NCBI GenBank assembly: GCA_031285115.1
Contig: JAITWU010000289.1
Location: 1-8,128 of the forward strand
Direction: 5' to 3'
DNA length: 8,128 bases
Source: Azonexus sp.
GTDB taxonomy: Bacteria > Pseudomonadota > Gammaproteobacteria > Burkholderiales > Rhodocyclaceae
This document shows positions 1 through 7,917 of this stretch, in pieces. The notes beneath the pieces were generated by a model that saw only the letters and a list, made by a program, of their open reading frames with translations, made no database searches and was not told where the DNA came from. A program made the translations under genes and the position numbers. How positions within the stretch are numbered: the stretch's first letter is position 1; the number at the start of each line of letters is the position of its first letter.

Positions 1-481
1 AGCGGGATGGAGCTCCGCCGTGAAAAACGCTCAAGGCGTGACTATGGGGAAAAAAGGCGCGTCACCCGACGAAAATCATCAAATAGAGATGTATCTGGTT
101 AAACAGGCGGTTCCGGTTACTCCTATTTCAAACTATATAGACAACATCAGAAAAAACACGATTGAGGGCTATAAGAATAACAAAGCCTTTGATCTGGTTT
201 ATTTTGATGCGGCCCCGGATAAAAAAGAGCCTCGCTGCGCGCGCGCGCATATTTTGCTGAAAAAGAAAGACGACGGCAATTTTGCCAGCGGAGATTCCGG
301 GAAAAAATTCAGCGAGCAATACATTTTGTCTTGTGCCGCGCAAAGCGTTTCGGCAAACAATAAGTTATCCAGACTCGGCGTTGAATTACGCTATTACCAG
401 CGTTACCACGAATCGAACAAAGACCCGGCGCTCAAGGAAAAAGCGGAACGTTTGTTTGATAGCGTCGTGCTCGGACAGTAG
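1..481 (+). CDS. Conserved-looking hypothetical protein, 5'-truncated by window edge
   Basis: I do not recognise this gene. A GTG at 20 could start a 153-residue protein, but the frame is open back to base 2 and reads AGWSSAV before that point. The real gene therefore probably begins outside the window, and the GTG is probably an internal valine. The visible part is soluble and mixed-charge, with two cysteines in the contexts EPRCARAH and ILSCAAQ, and it ends in LGVELRYYQRYHESNKDPAL followed by a short helix. The two cysteines and the pattern resemble the C-terminal part of small secreted or lipoprotein-type hypotheticals, but the signal region is not visible, so this is a guess. The gene is clearly more AT-rich than its neighbours and lies convergent to the tonB-like gene, with 16 bases between the stop codons. 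An alternating GC tract lies inside it at 236-249. Confidence 0.6.
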   Translation, partial: AGWSSAVKNAQGVTMGKKGASPDENHQIEMYLVKQAVPVTPISNYIDNIRKNTIEGYKNNKAFDLVYFDAAPDKKEPRCARAHILLKKKDDGNFASGDSGKKFSEQYILSCAAQSVSANNKLSRLGVELRYYQRYHESNKDPALKEKAERLFDSVVLGQ

Positions 482-497
482 CCTGAAAACCCCGGAT

Positions 498-1385
498 TCA
501 GGGAGCGGAACCAGTATCGAGCATGTCACCCTGGGTAAAATTTAAGGTGCGGGCGAAAGTGAGAATGGTATTGTCGCCCATCGCCGCGCGTGGAATCTGT
601 CCGTAGGGCGCAGCCATGCGCAGAATGCGCAGCGCGGCGTCGTCCAATACCTTGTTTCCGGAGCTACGTTCGACTCCGACGCTGTAAATGCTCCCGTCGT
701 CGATATTCAGCTCAACATAGATGACAACTTTGCCATACATCTTGCCACGCGCCACTTCCGGGTAATTGAGGGTGCCGATGCGCTCGATTTTCCGCCGCCA
801 GGTTTCGATATAGTTAGCCAGCGCGTACTGCTCGGCGCGCGCGCCGACATTTTTTTTGCGCGGACGTTTGTTGTATTCCTCGGTTTGCCGGGCGATTTCG
901 CCTTCCAGACGAGTCATCGCCCGCGCTGATTCAAGGAGATCGGCGCCGGAAACCGGCTTGTCCGGCACGGGCTGGTCGTTGCTGGTCTTGCTGCTGGCGA
1001 CTGGAACGCTTTTGACCTGGGTGAGCAGGGTGCGCTGGGTTTTTTCCAGTTCTTCGACGCGCCGCTTCATTTGTTGCAGGTCGTTGCCGTCGACTTTGTG
1101 CTGCGTCGGTGGCAGCGGCGTTTTGGCGATGCGGTTGTCATCGGTCGTGCCGCCGCCATCGAGATTGGCCTGGGCGAGAAGCTGGGCGTCGGTCGGCTTA
1201 TGCGCGGATTTTGAGTTGACCAGTGTAATGTCGAGCGGTTTTTCACGGAAAGACCGGGCAACATCAGGCGGAACAAATTTGATCGCCAGCGGCACAGCAT
1301 GGGCGACGAACGAGACGATGATCGCCAGCCACAGCCAGCGGTCGCTGGCTCTGTCCGGTTGCCAGTCGGGAATGGCTTCGCTCAC
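498..1385 (-). CDS. TonB-family energy transducer
   Basis: Encodes 295 residues and likely links inner-membrane proton-motive force (through ExbB/ExbD) to outer-membrane receptors. A single membrane anchor spans about residues 17-38. It contains S25-x3-H29, matching the Ser/His spacing of the TonB anchor that contacts ExbB/ExbD. A variable linker of about 150 residues follows, with two charged helical, possibly coiled-coil stretches (about 101-125 and 150-172); it lacks the long Pro-Lys spacer of E. coli TonB. The TonB C-terminal domain spans about 187-283, including LNYPEVARGKMYGKVVIYVE and a DDAALRILR helix. The start is GTG at 1385, sharing GTGA with the stop of the upstream ribonuclease gene; a good Shine-Dalgarno (GGAGG and GAGG) lies just upstream inside that gene, so coupled translation is likely. 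It ends a minus-strand gene train. No ExbB/ExbD or receptor gene is in the window, so its partner is unknown. A TolA-like role is less likely. Confidence 0.88.
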   Translation of the reverse strand: MSEAIPDWQPDRASDRWLWLAIIVSFVAHAVPLAIKFVPPDVARSFREKPLDITLVNSKSAHKPTDAQLLAQANLDGGGTTDDNRIAKTPLPPTQHKVDGNDLQQMKRRVEELEKTQRTLLTQVKSVPVASSKTSNDQPVPDKPVSGADLLESARAMTRLEGEIARQTEEYNKRPRKKNVGARAEQYALANYIETWRRKIERIGTLNYPEVARGKMYGKVVIYVELNIDDGSIYSVGVERSSGNKVLDDAALRILRMAAPYGQIPRAAMGDNTILTFARTLNFTQGDMLDTGSAP

Positions 1386-3295
1386 TGTTCCTCTTCCTCC
1401 AGCGCCGCAGTCGCTTCTTCAGCCAGATCCTGCCCGCCGAGCAAACCAGTGAACCGGCAAGTCACTTCCGGCCCGAGCAAATCAATTTCCTCTACTCGCA
1501 GATGCACGCGCTGCCCCGGCGGCAGGTCGGCGGGCAGCGATGGCACGCGCAAGAGCAGCGGCAGGTGGTCGAGTTTGACCAGTTGCTCGCGGCGCACGGT
1601 CGCGTCGATTTCGCTGATTTCGCGCTGTTGCAGCCAGCGCAGGCACCAGTAGCGTTCCATGAGGCGTTGGAAATCGTTGTAGGCGGCGTAAGTTTGCTCG
1701 AAATCGCGCAGCGTCGCGAACAATTCCGCCGATTTGCGGGCAAAGGGCGGCGCTTCGCTGGCGAGGCAGGCGATGAGCTGCCACTGGTTGACCAGATCGC
1801 AATAGCGGCGCAGCGGCGAGGTCATCCAGGCGTATTGCGCGACGCCCAAGCCTTCGTGCGGCTGCGGCGAGGTGGTCATGCGGACTTTACCCTGGCTCTG
1901 CGCCCGGTAGAGGCAGGCGATGTTTTTTTCGGCGAGCAGGCCACCCCAGGTCGAATTGGCGACGATCATCAATTCGGCGACCAGTTTGTCGAGCGGGCTG
2001 CCGCGCCGACGCTCGCTAATTTCGACGGCGCAGCTTTCGGGATCGGCCAGATCGCCGACGATGGCGAAGTTGTAATCATGCACGCCCTGCACCGCCGAAG
2101 GTTTGCCGCGCCGCCCTTCGCAGGCGTTGGCGAAATGCCAGAGGTAGAGCAGTTCATCCTTGAACGGCTGCTCGGGCAGCGGCCCGCCGATGGTGTTTTC
2201 GTTGAACCACGGCTCGACATCGTGATGGCGCAGGTTGGCGGCGATATGCACCATTTCGAGGCGCGACTCGTGGCTGACGATTTCGAGCGCCTCATTGACC
2301 GTCAAATACAGCGACACCGCCGGGCAATCGACGCCGCCCGCCAGCGTGTAGCTCTGCACCACGGCATCCGGCAGCATGGTGATTTTTTCGCCCGGCATAT
2401 AGACGGTCGACAGCCGGGCGCGGGCGATGCCGTCGAGCGGCGAGCCGTGTCGGATAGCCAGCCCCGGCGCCGCGATATGGATGCCGATGCGCGCGCCAAC
2501 GCCGGGCAGTTGGACGACGGAGAGCGCGTCGTCGATTTCCGTCGTGTGCGCATCGTCAATCGAAAAAGCGCGCACATCAGCCTGTGGCAAATCGGTTGGC
2601 AGAGCAGGCGAATCAATGGCGGGAAAGCCCGCTCCCTTAGGAAACTGCTCGCGCAAAAAGCGACGGTAATGCAGGTGGTAAGCCGACTTGATCGCGCCAC
2701 AGCGAAACAGCAATTGCGCCGCCGTCAGCCCGGTTGCCGCGCAGGCGGCTTCAAACGCCTTGGTTTCCGGCTTGTTGCGATCCGGCGCGTAGAGGAGCGC
2801 CTCGGTCAGCGCGGCGATTTCCGGCGGCAGACGAAAGGCCGTCAGTTCGGCCTGCCAGCCTTCCATCGCCAGCGCCTGCTGGCGCTTTTTTTCCTGACTG
2901 GCGAGCGCCGCCGCGAGGATGTCGGCAGGCGCTTTGCGAAAACGCCCCTTGCCCTTCCGGTGGAAATAAACGGGCGCGGCATGGAGGGCGAGCAGCACCG
3001 CCGCCGCTTCGCCGGGCGCGGGGTCGCGGCCATAGTAGTCGCGGGCAAAGTCGAGAAAAGAAAATTCGCCGTCGCTGACGCATTCCCAAAGAAAATCGGC
3101 TTCGATTTCCGCCGAGAGCGGCATCGCCTGATCGAGGAGCGTCGCCGGGGCTGGCTTTTCAAAACGCAGCAAAACAGTCGCCGCCTTGATTTTGCTGCGC
3201 TTGCCGGACGGCATTTCAATCTGCAAGGACGTTTCATTGTCGGCCATCACCGCGCCGGCCTTGAAGCCCCCGTCTTCTTCAAACAATACATTCAT
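1382..3295 (-). CDS. RNB-domain ribonuclease (RNase II family)
   Basis: Encodes 637 residues of a processive 3'-5' exoribonuclease of the RNase II/R type, acting on single-stranded RNA in the cytoplasm. The N-terminal ~240 residues hold the RNA-binding and helical parts. The RNB catalytic domain begins near 243 with FSIDDAHTTEIDDALSV, giving metal-binding positions D247, E253, D255 and D256. The second acidic position is Glu where E. coli RNase II has Asp207, a variant I associate with the TTEIDD subgroup. The domain continues through KLVAELMIVAN and ends near TSPLRRYCDL (493-501), whose arginines contact RNA phosphate. The C-terminus is a short, S1-like beta region with an acidic tail. I chose ATG 3295 over an in-frame TTG at 3322 because the MNVLFEEDGG start fits relatives as I recall them. 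No good Shine-Dalgarno precedes it. It lies 7 nt after yqiA and overlaps the tonB-like gene by 4 nt. Confidence 0.93.
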   Translation of the reverse strand: MNVLFEEDGGFKAGAVMADNETSLQIEMPSGKRSKIKAATVLLRFEKPAPATLLDQAMPLSAEIEADFLWECVSDGEFSFLDFARDYYGRDPAPGEAAAVLLALHAAPVYFHRKGKGRFRKAPADILAAALASQEKKRQQALAMEGWQAELTAFRLPPEIAALTEALLYAPDRNKPETKAFEAACAATGLTAAQLLFRCGAIKSAYHLHYRRFLREQFPKGAGFPAIDSPALPTDLPQADVRAFSIDDAHTTEIDDALSVVQLPGVGARIGIHIAAPGLAIRHGSPLDGIARARLSTVYMPGEKITMLPDAVVQSYTLAGGVDCPAVSLYLTVNEALEIVSHESRLEMVHIAANLRHHDVEPWFNENTIGGPLPEQPFKDELLYLWHFANACEGRRGKPSAVQGVHDYNFAIVGDLADPESCAVEISERRRGSPLDKLVAELMIVANSTWGGLLAEKNIACLYRAQSQGKVRMTTSPQPHEGLGVAQYAWMTSPLRRYCDLVNQWQLIACLASEAPPFARKSAELFATLRDFEQTYAAYNDFQRLMERYWCLRWLQQREISEIDATVRREQLVKLDHLPLLLRVPSLPADLPPGQRVHLRVEEIDLLGPEVTCRFTGLLGGQDLAEEATAALEEEEQ

Positions 3296-3301
3296 CGGCG
3301 G

Positions 3302-3307
3302 ATTATA
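3302..3307 (-). promoter_or_regulatory. Possible -10 element (TATAAT) just upstream of the ribonuclease start
   Basis: The minus strand carries a perfect TATAAT whose last base lies 6 nt before the ATG at 3295. Transcription would then begin at or beside the A of the start codon, giving a leaderless mRNA, which would fit the lack of a Shine-Dalgarno. Against this, no convincing -35 hexamer is found 16-18 nt upstream (the bases there read about GCAACT), and the element overlaps the yqiA stop codon. It may be chance. Confidence 0.25.
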
Positions 3308-3869
3308 TCCCGGCAAATTCAAAGAGTTGCGGGATTAAATGAGGAAAGCGGGTGAAGCTGTGATCGCCGCCCTCAAAGACGCTTTGCCGACAACCGAAGT
3401 AAAAATCCTGGGCCTGATGGTAGTCGAGCGTCTCATCGCCGGTTTCGAGCAGAAGCCAATAGCGTTCCGGCCTTGGTTTTTTTACCTGCGCCGCCAGTTG
3501 GCGGACGTGTTCAGACGTGAAACGAAACGCCGGGCCGCCAGCGAACGGCGTGTGCTCGCCGATGAACTGGCGGGCATCAAAGTGAGCAATCACTGCCGGG
3601 TTGATCAATACGGCGCGCAGATCGTACTTTTCCGCCAGATGATTGGCGTAATGACCGCCGAGCGAAGAACCGACCAGCGTCGGCGGCTCCCGGCAGCTTT
3701 CGATGAGGCGCGAGACATCGGCGACGGCCTGATCCGGCACGGGCGACAAAGGCGGACAAAGAAACCGCCCGGCCAGCCCGCGCTGCGCCATCGCTTCGCC
3801 CAACAAACGCGGTTTCCACGCCCCTGGTGACGAACGAAAACCATGCAGGTAAAGAATCACGGCGTCCAC
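3303..3869 (-). CDS. yqiA: YqiA/YcfP-family alpha/beta-hydrolase (esterase)
   Basis: Encodes 188 residues, close to the usual ~190 of E. coli YqiA, a small cytoplasmic esterase active on short acyl esters in vitro and of unclear cellular substrate. The opening [16 protein letters not shown] carries the oxyanion-hole HGF motif. The nucleophile elbow is GSSLGG at 67-72, with S69 as the likely nucleophile. TGDETLDY (143-150) supplies the acid (D145 or D149), and GGDHSF (167-172) supplies the catalytic histidine H170, so the triad looks intact. There is no signal peptide. The start is GTG at 3869, overlapping the 3' end of uppP by 13 nt; a second in-frame GTG three codons later (3860) is an equally possible start, and neither has a strong Shine-Dalgarno. 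The tight overlaps suggest coupled expression with uppP and the ribonuclease gene. Confidence 0.88.
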   Translation of the reverse strand: MDAVILYLHGFRSSPGAWKPRLLGEAMAQRGLAGRFLCPPLSPVPDQAVADVSRLIESCREPPTLVGSSLGGHYANHLAEKYDLRAVLINPAVIAHFDARQFIGEHTPFAGGPAFRFTSEHVRQLAAQVKKPRPERYWLLLETGDETLDYHQAQDFYFGCRQSVFEGGDHSFTRFPHLIPQLFEFAGI

Positions 3870-4678
3870 TCAACCCAGCCGAAATACCAGGTGAGCAGCA
3901 CGACAAAGCCAAAAGCGATGCGATACCAGGCAAAAATGGTGAAATCGTGGCTTGAGATATAACGCAACAGCCAGCGCACGCACAAAAAGGCCGAAACGAA
4001 GGCCGAAACGAAGCCGACCGACCAGATGCCGAGATCGTCGACATTGAGCAGCGCCCGTTCCTTGTACAGACTGTAGAGGGTGGCGGCAAACAGCGTCGGA
4101 ATCGCCAGAAAAAAGGAAAATTCGGTCGCCGCCTTGCGCGACAGGCCAAACAGCAGGCCGCCGATAATCGTCGCGCCCGAGCGCGAAGTGCCGGGAATCA
4201 GCGCCGCCGCTTGGGCCAGACCGAGCTTGAGGGCATCGAGCGGCGTCATGTCATCGACCGTCTCGACGCGGATTTTGTGCTCGCGTTTTTCCGCCCAGAG
4301 AATAAAAAAAGCGCCGACGATAAAAGCCAGCGCCACCGGCAGCGGCTTGAACAAATGGGCTTCTATGGCCTTTTTGAAGAGGAGGCCAAGCAGCGCCAGC
4401 GGCAAAAAGGCGATGGCGAGATTGAGCGCCAGCCGATTAGCCAGCCGCTCCCGGCCCAGCCCGGCCAGCACCCCGGCGATCCGCGCCCGGTATTCCCAGA
4501 CGACGGCGAGAATAGCCCCCGACTGGATGACAATTTCAAACAACTTGCCGCGATCGTCGTTAAAGTTGAGGAGATCGCCCGCCAAAATCAGATGACCGGT
4601 CGAAGAAATGGGCAAAAATTCGGTCAGCCCCTCGACGATGCCGAGAATCAAGGCTTTCAAGAGCAGAATGAGGTCCAT
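3857..4678 (-). CDS. uppP: Undecaprenyl-diphosphate phosphatase UppP (BacA)
   Basis: Encodes 273 residues, the full family length. It removes one phosphate from undecaprenyl diphosphate so that the lipid carrier can be reused for peptidoglycan and other envelope polymers. It is an integral inner-membrane enzyme, and overexpression of the family gives bacitracin resistance. Both signature motifs are present: [14 protein letters not shown] at 16-29 (E16, E20 and H29 matching E. coli E17, E21 and H30) and PGTSRSGAT at 162-170 (R166 matching R174). Several hydrophobic segments fill the rest, for example 84-101, 114-129, 187-203, 219-236 and 248-268. It starts at ATG 4678, 30 nt after the ykgJ-like gene, with only a weak Shine-Dalgarno-like GAAAG. 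It overlaps yqiA at its 3' end. Nothing looks broken. Confidence 0.97.
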   Translation of the reverse strand: MDLILLLKALILGIVEGLTEFLPISSTGHLILAGDLLNFNDDRGKLFEIVIQSGAILAVVWEYRARIAGVLAGLGRERLANRLALNLAIAFLPLALLGLLFKKAIEAHLFKPLPVALAFIVGAFFILWAEKREHKIRVETVDDMTPLDALKLGLAQAAALIPGTSRSGATIIGGLLFGLSRKAATEFSFFLAIPTLFAATLYSLYKERALLNVDDLGIWSVGFVSAFVSAFLCVRWLLRYISSHDFTIFAWYRIAFGFVVLLTWYFGWVEWTP

Positions 4679-4708
4679 GCAGGCGCTTTCAGGAATGAGA
4701 CGGGCATT

Positions 4709-4966
4709 TTACCCGCCCGGACGGGTCGCCGCTTCGAGCGCGTTCAACCACGCCAGCGCCTGTTCCGGCGTTTCACCACACATTTCGGCGGACGGCTGCA
4801 ACCCGGAACAACAGGCCGGACGTTGCGGCAGACCGAACAGGCGACAGCGCAAGTCATCGTCAAGCTGCGGGCAAGGGACGCCTGCCGGTTTGTCGAGCGA
4901 AGAAATCGACGGCGCAATACAGCAAGCGCCGCAGCCGGAACGGCAGGTGGGCGGTATTGGAGGCAT
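4709..4966 (-). CDS. YkgJ-family cysteine-cluster protein
   Basis: Encodes 85 residues. The family is annotated as a putative zinc- or iron-chelating domain of unknown function, and E. coli YkgJ is very similar in layout. Nine cysteines are visible (8, 12, 15, 16, 32, 41, 52, 53, 63), in the blocks [28 protein letters not shown] and AEMCG, the expected spacing for the family. APSISS after the first block is also typical. I chose ATG 4966. A longer in-frame reading starting near 5059 would run through the intrinsic terminator of the upstream gene, and its extra residues do not look like the family. The Shine-Dalgarno is poor (GAGG directly against the ATG). It is the first gene of the train leading into uppP. 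Cluster assembly and the bound metal are unknown. Confidence 0.88.
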   Translation of the reverse strand: MPPIPPTCRSGCGACCIAPSISSLDKPAGVPCPQLDDDLRCRLFGLPQRPACCSGLQPSAEMCGETPEQALAWLNALEAATRPGG

Positions 4967-4993
4967 CCTCAAGGGGGCTGAATCTGAATTGGT

Positions 4994-5021
4994 AAAAAAA
5001 ACCACCGCCCGGAGGCGGTGG
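4994..5021 (-). terminator. Rho-independent terminator after the spy-like gene
   Basis: On the minus strand CCACCGCC pairs with GGCGGTGG as a perfect 8-bp GC-rich stem (5021-5014 with 5009-5002) around the loop TCCG, followed directly by eight T residues (5001-4994). C(UCCG)G is a UNCG-type tetraloop, which is exceptionally stable. It lies 34 nt after the stop of the Spy-like gene and 27 nt before the ykgJ-like start, so it should insulate the two transcripts. Confidence 0.93.
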
Positions 5022-5055
5022 CAGGTGAGAAATCCGCTTTGCGGAATTGGCCAAA

Positions 5056-5631
5056 TCAAGCGCCGGATCTGGGCGGGACTTTGCCCGCTTTACGGCGCGG
5101 GCCGTCGCCGCGTTTTGGCTGGCGCTCCTGACACTCGTTTTTCATCTCGGCCAGTTTCTGGCGTTGATCCGGCGTCAGCACGTCGTAGACCTGACGTTCC
5201 ATCTTGATGCGATCAAGCGCCATTTTGCTGCTGGCGGCAGCGACGGCGTCAGCCAATTCCTTGACTTTGGCGTCGCTATAGTCGGGCGACATGACCAGCG
5301 CCTGCAAATCGGCGCGGGCTTTTTGCATGGCTTTCATGTTGTCGCGCATGACGGGGGCGTTGGTATGGGTAATGTCGAAAACGCGGTCACGCTGGGCTTC
5401 GGTCAGATTGAGGCGCTGCAAACCCTGATGCGACCAGCCGCCGCCACCCATCCCCATGCCCATTCCTCCCATCCCCATGCCGGGATGGCCGAAACCGGGG
5501 CCGCCGCCCATGCCGCCGCACCCCCCCGGCCCTGGCGAGCCATCAAAAGCAGCAGCGCCCAAGGGTAAAGCCAGCGCCAAGGCGGCGGCGACGGCGAGGC
5601 GTTTGAAAGAGAAAGAGGAAGTCGTTTTCAT
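5056..5631 (-). CDS. Spy/CpxP-family periplasmic (LTxxQ) protein with Met/Gly-rich N-terminus
   Basis: Encodes 191 residues of the Spy/CpxP/ZraP superfamily: small, all-helical periplasmic proteins acting as chaperones or stress and metal modulators. Residues 1-28 form a signal peptide (basic [14 protein letters not shown] start, an alanine/leucine core, likely cleavage near GAAA-FD). Residues 31-66 are a Gly/Met-rich low-complexity tract with repeated GMGM. The helical domain follows with the two family motifs, LTEAQ at 76-80 and LTPDQ at 152-156, and a basic, proline-rich tail. Cysteines occur at 38 and 166. I chose ATG 5631 because AGGAG sits 8 nt upstream and the signal peptide starts there; an in-frame extension to 5712 has neither. 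The gene stands alone between thiC and a strong terminator. A CpxR-like box upstream suggests envelope-stress control. The Met-rich stretch might bind copper or silver, but this is inference. Confidence 0.88.
   Translation of the reverse strand: MKTTSSFSFKRLAVAAALALALPLGAAAFDGSPGPGGCGGMGGGPGFGHPGMGMGGMGMGMGGGGWSHQGLQRLNLTEAQRDRVFDITHTNAPVMRDNMKAMQKARADLQALVMSPDYSDAKVKELADAVAAASSKMALDRIKMERQVYDVLTPDQRQKLAEMKNECQERQPKRGDGPRRKAGKVPPRSGA
5447..5485. repeat. Short imperfect direct repeats encoding the Gly-Met tract
   Basis: The plus strand carries two copies of CATCCCCATGCC separated by the related CATTCCTCC, inside the spy-like gene. They encode the alternating Gly/Met run at about residues 49-61. 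Such short repeats can change copy number by slippage, so tract length may vary between strains. Confidence 0.6.
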
Positions 5632-5725
5632 GAGGTCTTCTCCTGATTTGAAGCAGCCCGCCCGGAATGAGCAGGCGATGGTTGGAATCATGACGCAACA
5701 GGCGGCAAACAAGCGTTACCAGGCT

Positions 5726-5740
5726 GTAAATGTACGTAAA
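5726..5740 (+). promoter_or_regulatory. CpxR-like binding site (GTAAA-N5-GTAAA)
   Basis: GTAAATGTACGTAAA is a perfect match to the CpxR consensus, two GTAAA half-sites separated by 5 nt. It lies 6 nt beyond the thiC stop and about 95 nt upstream of the ATG of the Spy/CpxP-family gene, the class of gene CpxR activates in enterobacteria. A weak -10-like CATGAT (minus strand, 5692-5687) would place the site near -50. The box reads in plus orientation while the gene is on minus. The regulator in this organism is not seen, so the assignment is inference. Confidence 0.5.
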
Positions 5741-5746
5741 TTCCGC

Positions 5747-7805
<2,059 letters not shown>

Positions 7806-7886
7806 GTGGCTGCAAGTTACTGGAAAGATGGGGGAAATGCAAGAAAACAGCAGAACGCCAAACAACTCCGGCGGCAGGGCGATTGT

Positions 7887-7914
7887 CTTAGATACTGTCG
7901 TCACAAGTTTGCAA
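7887..7914 (-). promoter_or_regulatory. Candidate thiC promoter
   Basis: On the minus strand TTGCAA (7914-7909, 4 of 6 to -35) is followed after 16 nt by TCTAAG (7892-7887, 4 of 6 to -10). It lies in the only stretch between the riboswitch and the insertion element that looks promoter-like, and would give a leader of about 220 nt. The match is modest and the call tentative. Confidence 0.3.
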
Positions 7915-7917
7915 GTA

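Noticed and set aside
482..502. Hairpin CCTGAA / TTCAGG between the convergent genes as a bidirectional terminator
   Set aside because: Only 6 bp with a 9-nt loop, no T-tract on either strand, and it overlaps the tonB-like stop codon.
1502..3355. Long open frame (617 codons) on the plus strand opposite the ribonuclease gene
   Set aside because: It is the antisense shadow of a GC-rich gene; the translation is Arg/Gln/Gly-rich with no recognisable domain, while the minus-strand frame has clear RNB motifs.
4211..4981. Open plus-strand frame of 256 codons opposite uppP and the ykgJ-like gene
   Set aside because: The opposite strand holds two recognised families; the plus frame gives low-complexity charged sequence only.
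4967..5059. Longer N-terminus for the ykgJ-like protein
   Set aside because: The extension would be encoded across the intrinsic terminator of the spy-like gene and adds residues unlike the family.
5632..5712. Longer N-terminus for the Spy-like protein
   Set aside because: It would bury the signal peptide; the good Shine-Dalgarno and signal peptide both point to ATG 5631.
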